NCBI RefSeq assembly: GCF_014596935.1
Contig: NZ_JACVXC010000004.1
Coordinates: 1-64,000 of the forward strand
Length of the DNA: 64,000 nt
Reading direction: 5' to 3'
DNA from: Aestuariibaculum suncheonense
GTDB taxonomy: Bacteria; Bacteroidota; Bacteroidia; Flavobacteriales; Flavobacteriaceae
Below are positions 52,344-61,224 of the stretch, one piece after another. The notes under the pieces were generated by a model. The model was not told the origin of the DNA. It ran no database searches and saw only the letters and a list, made by a program, of their open reading frames with translations. Position 1 is the stretch's first letter; each line of letters starts with the position of its first letter. Both the position numbers and the translations under genes were made by a program.

Positions 52344-55300
52344 TTAGAACCTAGCGTTTAAGCTAAATGATACATTTTGTGCAAACGGATAGTCTATACC
52401 ACGTTCTACCTTTACTGAAGATAAACGGAACGTGTCATTCATATAAGCATTTATTCTCAGCTGGGTTAAACCCAAACTTTTTACAAAAGCTGTATTTGAA
52501 AAATCATAACTCATGTTAATAGATTCCCCAATGAGCACATTTTCTCTTTGTATAAAACGAGAGGAAATAGGAGTAGAATCAAAATTGGTTATACTCTTAA
52601 ACATAGTAACATCTCCTGGTTTTACCCAGCGATCGGTTAAAGCCCTAACATCTTGATTACTGTAATCATACTTACGCAGATTTTCAACCTTATTAAACAA
52701 TGCTGTATTTAAAGCATCTCCTCCAACACGGTAGCGGAAGTTCATTCCTATAGACAAGTTTTTAAAACGTAGATTACTGCTTACAACACCTTCGACTGTT
52801 GGTCTGGAATTCCCCATTACTTTTACATCGTCGTTGTTATACACGTAAGTAGGTACACCATCTGCTGTTAAAAACACTTCCTTTCCTGAACCAGCATCTA
52901 TACCTAATGATTCAACCGCCCACATATCGTCTGGACTGTAACCATCTTTGTAACGCACTAAACTAGCACTCTGGCGCGCTTTATCATTTAGCGATTCCAA
53001 TACATTATCAAAGCCACCAAATTCACTTTTCAGAGCACTTCCAGTTAAACCAAGTGTCCAGATAAAATTCTCTTTAGGCTTATAAATTGGAGACACTCTA
53101 AAAATGGCCTCGACCCCTTTAGTGTCCATGTAGCCCGCGTTAATAGGGTAAGCAAACACTCCGGTAGATGATGGTAAATCTATTACAACAATTAAAGGGT
53201 CTGTTTTTTTAGAATAGGCGTTGAATGTGGCATTTACTCTATTCCCAAACATGGTCATATCTACACCAACACTGGTTGTCAACGTATTTTGCCATTGTAT
53301 ATCTGGATTCGCCAAAGTATTAACTGTTACTCCTTGCCCAAATACATTAACATACTGCTCAAAACCATAAACAGTTACTGATGATAAATTACCAAATCCC
53401 TGATTACCAACAGAACCTATATTTCCTCTTAATTTTAAAAGTGAAATTACCTCTGGATTAATATGAAATGTGTTATGCAAATTCATACCAGCTCCAACAG
53501 ACCAAAATGGTGAATATTTTTCATTGGACCCGAAAGACGTAGAACCATCCAGACGATAAGTTGCATCAACAAAATACGTGTTATCAAAAGCATAATTCAT
53601 ACTGGCTAATACATTAACCCTTCTGTATTTTCGCTGTGCTGTTGATGGTTTAGAATCTGGCTGATAACTAAACGCATAGGCTGGATTGCCATTGGTTCCT
53701 AATGGAAATCCTACAGCTCTAATAGATAAACGCTCATCACTGGTTTCTTCTACTTCACCACGAACGTTGGTGGTCACTCTATGCTTGTCATTAAAAACCT
53801 GTGCATAAGTGGCCATAGCGTTTAATCTATAATTAAAGTTATCTGTTCTTGTATTTGTATAGCTTCCGCGTCTCTTATAACTAGCTCCTGTAAAATTGGT
53901 GTGCTCTGGCGGCAAAAACACTTCTGTTGTGGTAATACCTTTGCTAACCTGTACGCCTGATTGTAATCTAAATTTGCTGTTAAAAGTATAAATAGCCTGC
54001 AGGTTATTGGTTAACTGCAAATTGTCGCTATTATTAATCACATTTAAAGTGCCATTGTATAATGGATTACTATTACTTGATCCAAAAAGATCTTCTATAT
54101 CTAAAAACTTCGTTATTTCTCCATTTTCATCGGTTTTCCTAAAATATGGGTTTGCTTTGGCGAAATTAGCGAACGAACCATATGGTGACTCATTGGCATC
54201 ATACCCATTTATTCTTAATCTATTGGTTATATTTAATTTATTTTTTCTGTAGGTTAAATCGATATTGGCTCCCCAAGTTTGGCGGTTAGACCCTTCCATA
54301 ACGCCTTTCAAGTCTCTATAATTTACCCCTACGCCATAAGTAAAAACATCATCACCACCATCGGCATAAAGAGAATGCCCTAAAGTGGTTCCTACTCGCA
54401 AAGGCTCATTTAACCAATAAGTATTAACCCCTTTTTGTACTTCTGCTAATATGGTATTATATCTTCTGTCTAACAGTTTTTGATCTCCATAATCTAAGCC
54501 TGTTGATTCTGTATAAAATCCAGCCAGTCTTTCGTATTCTAACTTTTGCTCGGCATTCATTAAATTATAATCCTCTAAATCAGGCATCTCAATGCGTAAA
54601 TCGGCATTGTATGATATACGTAGCTTACCAGATTTAGGCTTAACAGTCTCTACAACGATTACACCATTAGCCGCCTTTGCTCCATAAAGTGCTGTTGAAG
54701 ATGCATCTTTTAAAATGGTTATAGAGGCCACACGATTCATATCTAAATCGATAATGGTTCTAAGTGTTGTCTCAAAACCATCAAGAATGAATAAGGGCTG
54801 ATTGGGATTATTACCAAACTCATCTCTTAAGTTATCTGTAGAAACACTGGTTTTACCTCGTACCTCGATATCTGGAATTCGGTTAGGATTTGACCCCAAA
54901 TTGTTATTCTCAACAATTATAAATGAAGGATCTAAGGTTTTTAAACTTTCTATAATGTTTAAATTTCCAATAGCTTTTAATTCTTCTCCTCTAACTGTAG
55001 TTACTGCTCCTGTAAAACTCTCCTTCTTTCTCTCAACAATACCTGTCACGACCACTTCTTCTAAAGCACTTACTTCGGTTTCAAGTGTTACATCTATTTT
55101 TGTTTTTCCTTCAACAGGAATTTCTACAGATTTATAACCTAAAAAGCTGTATACTAAAGTAGACGCTTCATCGGCATAAATAGTGTAATTCCCATCAAAA
55201 TCAGTAGACGTTCCTTTTTTTGTTCCTTTTATAAGAACCGTAACTCCTGGCAAGGGCATACCGTTTTCGTCTTTCACGACACCTTTTATCGTTTGTTGAA

Positions 55301-55679
55301 CTACAGAAGGTTTTGGTTTATTGATAATTATGATGTTTTTCTCAGATAAAGAAAAGCTTAAACGATTTGAAATGACACACTCATCTAATAAATCGGCTAC
55401 CTTAACCTTTCCCTTTTTAAGGTTCACTTTACCCATGTTATCGAACACACCATCTGAGTAAATAAAATTATAGTCTGTTTGGTGACTAATCATATTAAAA
55501 ACTTCGTCAATAGTAACGGTTTTATCTTCGTCGACAACAATTTTTGTGTTTTGAGATAAAGTACTAGAAGGCACCAGACTAAATACCGAAAAACACCAAG
55601 TAAAAATTAGAGTTCGCATCATAATTTTTAAACACCGCTTACCTAACAAGGCACGGAGGTTAATTAAATTAATTTTCAT
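52344..55679 (-). CDS. SusC/RagA TonB-linked outer-membrane transporter with STN domain (cassette 1)
   Basis: The 1111-residue importer has a signal peptide (about 20-42), an STN domain (about 45-118), a carboxypeptidase-regulatory-like domain (130-200; GVVKDENGMPLPGVTVLIKGT), a TonB-box-like EEVVVTG (207-213), a plug (about 218-345) and a 22-strand barrel ending with an aromatic residue (…VSFSLNARF). STN domains relay signals to FecR and ECF sigma factors. The genes for both lie directly upstream, which makes this a transducing transporter. It imports with SusD at 50886-52325. Confidence 0.95.
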   Translation of the reverse strand: MKINLINLRALLGKRCLKIMMRTLIFTWCFSVFSLVPSSTLSQNTKIVVDEDKTVTIDEVFNMISHQTDYNFIYSDGVFDNMGKVNLKKGKVKVADLLDECVISNRLSFSLSEKNIIIINKPKPSVVQQTIKGVVKDENGMPLPGVTVLIKGTKKGTSTDFDGNYTIYADEASTLVYSFLGYKSVEIPVEGKTKIDVTLETEVSALEEVVVTGIVERKKESFTGAVTTVRGEELKAIGNLNIIESLKTLDPSFIIVENNNLGSNPNRIPDIEVRGKTSVSTDNLRDEFGNNPNQPLFILDGFETTLRTIIDLDMNRVASITILKDASSTALYGAKAANGVIVVETVKPKSGKLRISYNADLRIEMPDLEDYNLMNAEQKLEYERLAGFYTESTGLDYGDQKLLDRRYNTILAEVQKGVNTYWLNEPLRVGTTLGHSLYADGGDDVFTYGVGVNYRDLKGVMEGSNRQTWGANIDLTYRKNKLNITNRLRINGYDANESPYGSFANFAKANPYFRKTDENGEITKFLDIEDLFGSSNSNPLYNGTLNVINNSDNLQLTNNLQAIYTFNSKFRLQSGVQVSKGITTTEVFLPPEHTNFTGASYKRRGSYTNTRTDNFNYRLNAMATYAQVFNDKHRVTTNVRGEVEETSDERLSIRAVGFPLGTNGNPAYAFSYQPDSKPSTAQRKYRRVNVLASMNYAFDNTYFVDATYRLDGSTSFGSNEKYSPFWSVGAGMNLHNTFHINPEVISLLKLRGNIGSVGNQGFGNLSSVTVYGFEQYVNVFGQGVTVNTLANPDIQWQNTLTTSVGVDMTMFGNRVNATFNAYSKKTDPLIVVIDLPSSTGVFAYPINAGYMDTKGVEAIFRVSPIYKPKENFIWTLGLTGSALKSEFGGFDNVLESLNDKARQSASLVRYKDGYSPDDMWAVESLGIDAGSGKEVFLTADGVPTYVYNNDDVKVMGNSRPTVEGVVSSNLRFKNLSIGMNFRYRVGGDALNTALFNKVENLRKYDYSNQDVRALTDRWVKPGDVTMFKSITNFDSTPISSRFIQRENVLIGESINMSYDFSNTAFVKSLGLTQLRINAYMNDTFRLSSVKVERGIDYPFAQNVSFSLNARF

Positions 55680-55779
55680 AAATTTGCATGAATTAGTTAG
55701 TTAAATTTTTAATTAATTATTCAGATTCAGGAGGGAAAAATATTCACGGTCCAATGTTTATATTCCTTTCCCTCTTTTT

Positions 55780-56910
55780 TTATTCTAAAGTGATTGTATT
55801 TCCTTCTATTTTATAAGATTTCAATTGTTCGGTAGTCTTTATTAGTTCTAAAATGACTTCTAAATTTTGATCACGACTTAACTGACCATTAAACTTTTGA
55901 TGTTTTATTGCTTCTCCCTCCAACACAAAATCTACATCATACCAACGGGATAATACTTTTACAATATCTTGTAACGGTTTTTTATTAAACATAAAATTAC
56001 CGTGTATCCAGGCTATTTCAGCAACCACATCAACTGTTCTTAGCTCCATTTCCTTAGTAGAAGTATTCAAAACCACTTGTTCTCCTGGTTTTAATATTAA
56101 ATTGTTTTCTGTATTTTGTACTTTCACCTTACCTTCATCCAAAGTGGTATAAACTTCGAATTCATCCCGATAAGCTTTCACATTAAACTTTGTTCCTAAA
56201 ACCTCTATTTTTTGATTAGCATTTAACACCACAAAAGAGCTACCATTGTGCATACTACTTGGTGATACTTCAAAATAAGCTTCCCCATACACCAGCTCGA
56301 CCTGACGGGTTTTACCTTTTATAAAGTTTACAGGATATTTTATTTGCGTATCGGAATTTAACTTAACTTTTGTACCATCTGCAAGTTCCATAAAAAACTC
56401 GCCTCCTCTAGGAATAGTTAAGGTATTATAAACAACAGCATTACTTTTTTTACTTTGAGATTTATAAACAATCTTCTCGCCATTACTTATTATATTTTCT
56501 TTCTTATAATTGGTTCCATTTTCCAGAACAACTTGCGAGCCGTCATCTAAAGTTAAGGTCGCCTTATCTACTCCAGGTACAATCGCTGCTGTTATAGTTT
56601 CTGAAGAGGTGTTAGAAGGATTCAAAAAATTAAAAACCAAAGGAATACTTAGCAATAAGACAACCGCAGCTGCTATGGCGTATTTCCAAAAAGAAGATGT
56701 TTTTTGAGATCTTTTTAGTTTGTTTTCAAGCGTCATCCAGGCTTGTTCTGTATTAAGATCTATTTCATCTATTGATTTATAATAATTAGTTTTTACCCTT
56801 TTAAAATAATCTTGATGTTCTTTAGATTCGTTATACCAAGCATCAAACAGAAGACTCTCATCTTCCGTTAGCGTAGAATTAATTTTCTTAATTATGAGTT
56901 TAAATTCCAT
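55780..56910 (-). CDS. FecR family anti-sigma protein
   Basis: This 376-residue inner-membrane regulator has a short cytoplasmic N-terminal domain (anti-sigma part, about 1-70), a transmembrane helix (about 76-96), a FecR domain (about 110-270; TIPRGGEFFMELADGTKVKLNSDTQIKYPVNF) and a DUF4974 C-terminus (GNFMFNKKPLQDIVKVLSRWYDVDF…). It should hold or activate the adjacent sigma factor in response to the STN domain of SusC. It lies 101 bp after the sigma gene and 100 bp before susC. Confidence 0.95.
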   Translation of the reverse strand: MEFKLIIKKINSTLTEDESLLFDAWYNESKEHQDYFKRVKTNYYKSIDEIDLNTEQAWMTLENKLKRSQKTSSFWKYAIAAAVVLLLSIPLVFNFLNPSNTSSETITAAIVPGVDKATLTLDDGSQVVLENGTNYKKENIISNGEKIVYKSQSKKSNAVVYNTLTIPRGGEFFMELADGTKVKLNSDTQIKYPVNFIKGKTRQVELVYGEAYFEVSPSSMHNGSSFVVLNANQKIEVLGTKFNVKAYRDEFEVYTTLDEGKVKVQNTENNLILKPGEQVVLNTSTKEMELRTVDVVAEIAWIHGNFMFNKKPLQDIVKVLSRWYDVDFVLEGEAIKHQKFNGQLSRDQNLEVILELIKTTEQLKSYKIEGNTITLE

Positions 56911-57011
56911 TTGTACAGTTTAAAGGCTGTCTTTTAACACTATGACAACACAAACTTTACAATGGGTGACAAAATTTTACATTTTTTTTAACTAAACGTT
57001 AAAAACTTTAC

Positions 57012-57569
57012 TTATTGTTTAATTTCAAGCAATACAAGAACTAAAGAAATCATTTCAGTTATTTTTGATTTTGCCCGCTTTAGCTGAGTTTTCACTGTGT
57101 TTAGAGATACATTTAACTCATCGGCTATTTCTTGGTAAGAATAATTTTCAATAAATTTTAAGCGTACTACTTGTTGCATTTTTTCAGGAAGCGTGTCTAT
57201 AATCTTTAAAATTTGATGATAGACTATCATTTTTTCTTCTTCTGGAGCAGCATCTAAAACATGGTCTGTTATTAAATTAATATTGAATTCTAAAACCTTG
57301 TATTTATCGGTAACCTTTATAGATTTCAAATAATTATAACACCTATTTCTAACCATAGCATATAAGTAGCTTTTTAAAGATGTTACAATATTTAGTTTCG
57401 ACGCATTTTCCCAGATATATATAAATACCTCCTGCACCAAATCTTCGCTAGACTCTGTATCAAAAAGAAAACCATTAGCATAGGCAACAAGCCCATTATA
57501 ATGGCTATCAAAGAACGTTTTAAAAACCTTTTCGTTTTTTTTGCTAATTTCCTTTAATACAAGGTTCAT
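57012..57569 (-). CDS. RNA polymerase ECF sigma-70 factor
   Basis: The 185-residue protein has region 2 (FFDSHYNGLVAYANGFLF…SEDLVQEVFIYIWENA) and region 4 (LPEKMQQVVRLKFIENYSYQEIADELNVSLNTVKTQLKRAKSKI), with no other domains. It is of the type found with FecR and SusCD systems. A TAGATTTG box, 31 bases upstream, resembles the housekeeping promoter rather than an autoregulated one. It is monocistronic or co-transcribed with FecR across 101 bp. Confidence 0.95.
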   Translation of the reverse strand: MNLVLKEISKKNEKVFKTFFDSHYNGLVAYANGFLFDTESSEDLVQEVFIYIWENASKLNIVTSLKSYLYAMVRNRCYNYLKSIKVTDKYKVLEFNINLITDHVLDAAPEEEKMIVYHQILKIIDTLPEKMQQVVRLKFIENYSYQEIADELNVSLNTVKTQLKRAKSKITEMISLVLVLLEIKQ

Positions 57570-57599
57570 TCAAAAAATTTGGGTGTTACTTGTTTTTAA

Positions 57600-57607
57600 C
57601 AAATCTA
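57600..57607 (-). promoter_or_regulatory. Promoter -7 box for the ECF sigma gene
   Basis: The minus strand reads TAGATTTG; predicted start near 57593 and a leader of about 24 bases. Confidence 0.5.
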
Positions 57608-57644
57608 ATGAAATCTTAACAAAATTCTAATCTTCAAGAGTATA

Positions 57645-57679
57645 AAAAAAAAGCAACTCAAATAATGAGTTGCCTTTTT
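57645..57679 (-). terminator. Terminator after the TlpA gene at 57706
   Basis: AAGCAACTC and GAGTTGC(C)TT form a hairpin flanked by A and T runs, ending in T on the minus strand 27 bases beyond the stop. It closes the thioredoxin-TlpA-TlpA unit. Confidence 0.85.
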
Positions 57680-57705
57680 AATTTATTACTTAAATATATC
57701 CTAAA

Positions 57706-58743
57706 TTAGGATTTTACAACATCTAGTAATTTATGTATTTCTTCTTTATTTGAGGGTCTTGGCGCATTAAAATCTACGATATTGCCTTGTGGATCTATTA
57801 GAATAAAACGAGGTATCGCGTTAATATTATAAGCTCTTGTAAATTCTGACCCTGTAGCATTTGGAGCCAATATTTGCACGCCCGACATGGCTTTGTCTTT
57901 CACCATGTTTCTCCATTTTTCTTTATCGGCTTGTTTATCTACGGACATGCTTACAAACACAATATTTTCACCATGATATTCCTTTTCCAAGGCTTCTAAG
58001 AAAGGGATCTCTGCCTTACAAGGCGAACACCAAGTTGCCCATACATCAATAAACACATACTTCCCCTTAAAATCGGAAAGCGAAGTTGTAGAGCCATCGT
58101 AATTTTCATAGTTTTCGAAAGCCGGTGATGGATTCCCCTTTTCTAATTTTGAAGCATATGCATGTTCGCTATCATATTTAGAAACTAAACGTTCTAAATA
58201 TTTATCAATAAAACTTTTCTCTTCTTCCAATTGTTCTTGTGGAATATTTGAATAGGATTCTAAAGACGTAATTAATGCCTGCCTTAAAGTCGAAATTTTA
58301 CTATCGAAAGTTTCCTGATCAAATCGATACCATATTTTTCTATTGAATCCTTGATCAGAAGTCATAATCATCATCTTATCCCTTTCATAATTATTTATAT
58401 CTGCAAGGTCTTCAGTAAATTTTAAAGTACTTAAAAAGTCACTGCCATCAGCCTCAAAATGAATATTCGAACCATTTTCAGCAAAAAGCGTACACATTTT
58501 GTGGTCCTTTTCTAGCATCATTTGCAACTTGGTTTTACCCTGCCTTACTTTAAAAGTGTCTATAAAAGTTCCATCTTCTGAAATTTCAATCACCTTTTTA
58601 TCGCCACCCATGGCATAAATTGAAACTTTATCTGATTTCACATTTGTTAGTTTTCCTGTTATTTCAACATAATCTGGGTGTGGTTGTTTTTGGTTGCACG
58701 ATACTAGTGCAAAACCAGCTAAAAGCATTGCTATTTTTTTCAT
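57706..58743 (-). CDS. TlpA-type thioredoxin lipoprotein (DUF4369 plus TlpA)
   Basis: The 345-residue lipoprotein (ALVSC, Cys16) has a DUF4369-like N-terminus (about 25-105), a helical spacer and a TlpA-type thioredoxin domain (about 206-345) with WCSPC (Cys239/Cys242) and the cis-Pro in AIPRFIL. Its C-terminal half is closely similar to those of the proteins at 41612 and 58761 (ATWCxPC, then YHGENI.FVS). The residues after Cys16 (NQKQPHPD) do not look like the export signal, so it probably faces the periplasm. It is last in the three-gene redox unit between the two SusCD cassettes. Confidence 0.92.
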   Translation of the reverse strand: MKKIAMLLAGFALVSCNQKQPHPDYVEITGKLTNVKSDKVSIYAMGGDKKVIEISEDGTFIDTFKVRQGKTKLQMMLEKDHKMCTLFAENGSNIHFEADGSDFLSTLKFTEDLADINNYERDKMMIMTSDQGFNRKIWYRFDQETFDSKISTLRQALITSLESYSNIPQEQLEEEKSFIDKYLERLVSKYDSEHAYASKLEKGNPSPAFENYENYDGSTTSLSDFKGKYVFIDVWATWCSPCKAEIPFLEALEKEYHGENIVFVSMSVDKQADKEKWRNMVKDKAMSGVQILAPNATGSEFTRAYNINAIPRFILIDPQGNIVDFNAPRPSNKEEIHKLLDVVKS

Positions 58744-58760
58744 TAGTTTAATTTAATTTT

Positions 58761-60149
58761 CTATTTAAGCAGTTGTAATAACTGTTGTTTTAACTCTGGG
58801 TCTGATGGTCGTTTAGCATCAGCATCTATAATTTTACCTTCGGGATCAAATAATAAAAATCGAGGAATGGCATTAATTTTATAATCTTTTGCTATAGCCG
58901 TGTTAAAGGCATCCTCAGAAATTAATTGCACTCCTGTTAGGGCTTCATCGTTCACAAAATCCAACCACTTACCATGATCTTTTTGTTTATCTAATGAAAT
59001 ACTCACAAACTGAATATTTTTCCCGTGTAATTCTCTCTCTAGCTCTTTCAGATAAGGGATTTGTTTTTTACAAGGTGAACACCAAGTAGCCCATACATCG
59101 ATATACACATACTTTCCTCTAAAGTCTTTAAAAGAAACATCTTTACCGTTTTGATCTTTGTATGTAAACGGATAGCCTTGTGTTCCTGTAGATGTATTCT
59201 TAATTGATAATTCGTAGGTTTCAACCTCATTCTTAACAAAATCGCTTAAAGCAATACTCGCTCTTAATGGCTCTATATAATTTAAGTAATCCTCATTATA
59301 TGATTTAAACTGATTTATAAATTTTAATGCCAGATAGCCTCTTAATGTGTCATTTTTAACATCATCGAACATCAAATTTCTAACTTTATTTGCATCAACC
59401 CCTTTTTTACCATAAAAAAACTTTAGCATTTGATTTAAATTAAGGGCGTCCATACCATTTGGCACATCCAAGATATCTGTCGTATTATAGATATCTGATG
59501 TTTTAAACCCTGAATAAAAATCCGGTAATTTATTAGGGTCTGGATGAGCTACTCTAGGCGTAAATAAAAACTGAATAGCCTCTCGTTCAATACTCGAATC
59601 AATATACAAATGCATAAGCTGGTTAAATTTATCATTATTAGAGTCAACCAAACCATGTTGCTTTTTCATTTCTGTAATAAAGTTCTCATAAAACGGGAAA
59701 AATTCAATATATGTTGTAGGCTTCGATTTACGATTTCTAAAATCAAAAGATTTTAAAGTATCGATAGATTTTACCCAATTATAAAGAATTTCATTTTCAT
59801 CATCGGGAATTTGAGTCATTTCGTACTTATCATCAACATATACAATCTCAATATTTTGATTTCCATTTAAGTATATTGGTATATTCAGATTTTTTGTCCC
59901 TAAAATGTAAAACCCTTCGTCTTCGGGATTAACTGCAAAACCAAACGCATTGTCTTTATTAACCACTGATGTCCCTACCGGAAAAGTTTTTCCATGAGCT
60001 ACCTTCCATAAGGTTAATTCATCTTCATATGGCATATCAAATACACCAGTAATAAAAGAATAAGACGTTTTATTGTCTAATTGCTTTACAGCACAAGACC
60101 AAGTAATACCACAAATTACTAGAACAAATATAATTTTCCTTAATTTCAT
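58761..60149 (-). CDS. TlpA-type thioredoxin lipoprotein with long N-terminal region
   Basis: This 462-residue lipoprotein (TWSC, Cys19) ends with a TlpA-type thioredoxin domain (about 322-462) with WCSPC (Cys357/Cys360) and AIPRFLL. Its N-terminal 300 residues are longer than in the other two TlpA paralogues: a beta-rich start like DUF4369 followed by a helical region (about 120-310) rich in Asn, Lys and Phe with no motif I recognise. It lies 17 bp before the next TlpA gene and 20 bp after the thioredoxin gene. Confidence 0.9.
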   Translation of the reverse strand: MKLRKIIFVLVICGITWSCAVKQLDNKTSYSFITGVFDMPYEDELTLWKVAHGKTFPVGTSVVNKDNAFGFAVNPEDEGFYILGTKNLNIPIYLNGNQNIEIVYVDDKYEMTQIPDDENEILYNWVKSIDTLKSFDFRNRKSKPTTYIEFFPFYENFITEMKKQHGLVDSNNDKFNQLMHLYIDSSIEREAIQFLFTPRVAHPDPNKLPDFYSGFKTSDIYNTTDILDVPNGMDALNLNQMLKFFYGKKGVDANKVRNLMFDDVKNDTLRGYLALKFINQFKSYNEDYLNYIEPLRASIALSDFVKNEVETYELSIKNTSTGTQGYPFTYKDQNGKDVSFKDFRGKYVYIDVWATWCSPCKKQIPYLKELERELHGKNIQFVSISLDKQKDHGKWLDFVNDEALTGVQLISEDAFNTAIAKDYKINAIPRFLLFDPEGKIIDADAKRPSDPELKQQLLQLLK

Positions 60150-60169
60150 TTTTTCTTGCCTCGTTGTTT

Positions 60170-61012
60170 TTATTGATTTTTACTTTCTAAAAAAGCCTTT
60201 TGAAATCCAGGATGAAAACGCTCCCATTCCGTTTTAGTAAAAATAGGCTTTGCTTTTTCTAAAACCTTATTGAATGCAGACTCTTCGCTTTTCTCTCCAA
60301 ACAACATAGCCTTCCTTTTCACAATAGTTGCGATATTGTTTCTCACCTGCATTCTGCCATAGTTTTCTGCTAAAACAGCAGCATTGTCTAATACATAATC
60401 TGCATACTGTCCTCCAACTCTTAAGCCTGTCATTATAACAAATGGGATTTCGCTCCCTAAATCAGTTTGAGTTCTTAAGTAATTATCGCTCGTTTCAAAA
60501 CTTACTTTTCTTTTGTTTTTTAAATAGGCATCACTATAAAACTGAGGATAATCTCCTTCTAAACTGGTACTATATTTTTTATACTCTTTATTTCTATTTA
60601 ATTGCTTTACTTCATTGATTACAGCAACAAACTCATCAACACTATGATATCCTGATATAATATCTAAAGTTTTTCCATTTGGTGCTAAAAACAAAAAAGT
60701 TGGGAATCCTGTTACTCCATATTTTAAGGATAATTTCTTTCCTATGTCCTCTTTAAAAATATCTGCTTTAAAAGCAACAAAATCAGTATTTAATAATGAT
60801 GATACTTCATCATTTGGAAAAACATTAGCATCCATTTGAGCACATGGTGCACAACCAGCAAAATATAAATCCACCATGATTAATTTGTTATTTTTTTGGG
60901 CATTTTCGAGAATATCTTTCCAATCACCCTTCTCAAATTTAGTTTGAGATATTCCAATTAAAGAAGATAAAAACAATACTACCAGAGCAGTTTGTTTGAG
61001 TGTATATTTCAT
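60170..61012 (-). CDS. Secreted thioredoxin-like protein
   Basis: The 280-residue protein has a signal peptide (cleavage near ISQT, residue 23) and a thioredoxin domain (about 28-145) with CAPC at Cys54-Cys57 (FAGCAPCAQMD) and the cis-Pro in GFPTFLF. This resembles the thioredoxin_7/DsbD-gamma type more than TlpA. The C-terminal 130 residues are helical and of unknown role. Translation should begin at the ATG at 61012; an upstream TTG adds nine residues. A TAGATTTG box lies 25 bases upstream, so this gene starts the redox unit with the two TlpA lipoproteins. Confidence 0.88.
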   Translation of the reverse strand: MKYTLKQTALVVLFLSSLIGISQTKFEKGDWKDILENAQKNNKLIMVDLYFAGCAPCAQMDANVFPNDEVSSLLNTDFVAFKADIFKEDIGKKLSLKYGVTGFPTFLFLAPNGKTLDIISGYHSVDEFVAVINEVKQLNRNKEYKKYSTSLEGDYPQFYSDAYLKNKRKVSFETSDNYLRTQTDLGSEIPFVIMTGLRVGGQYADYVLDNAAVLAENYGRMQVRNNIATIVKRKAMLFGEKSEESAFNKVLEKAKPIFTKTEWERFHPGFQKAFLESKNQ

Positions 61013-61036
61013 GTTTATAACGTTTAATTTTTCTAA

Positions 61037-61044
61037 CAAATCTA
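61037..61044 (-). promoter_or_regulatory. Promoter -7 box for the thioredoxin-TlpA-TlpA unit
   Basis: The minus strand reads TAGATTTG, identical to the box of the ECF sigma gene; the predicted leader is about 18 bases. Confidence 0.5.
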
Positions 61045-61157
61045 TCCAAAACCCATATTAAAACCCTAAAAACACATACTAATATTTTGTTAATTTAAAA
61101 AATCATAAAATGCTGATTTTTAAATAAATAAACAAAATAAAACATATGAATTAAAAC

Positions 61158-61194
61158 AAAAAAAAGGGTTGATTGATATAAACCAACCCTTTTA
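61158..61194 (-). terminator. Terminator after the second PKD-like gene
   Basis: AAAAGGGTTG and CAACCCTTTT form a 10-bp stem with an A/T-rich interior, ending in T on the minus strand, 31 bases past the stop. It separates cassette 2 from the redox unit. Confidence 0.85.
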
Positions 61195-61224
61195 ATTTTA
61201 GGGAAAACATAGTCTTATTAACTA

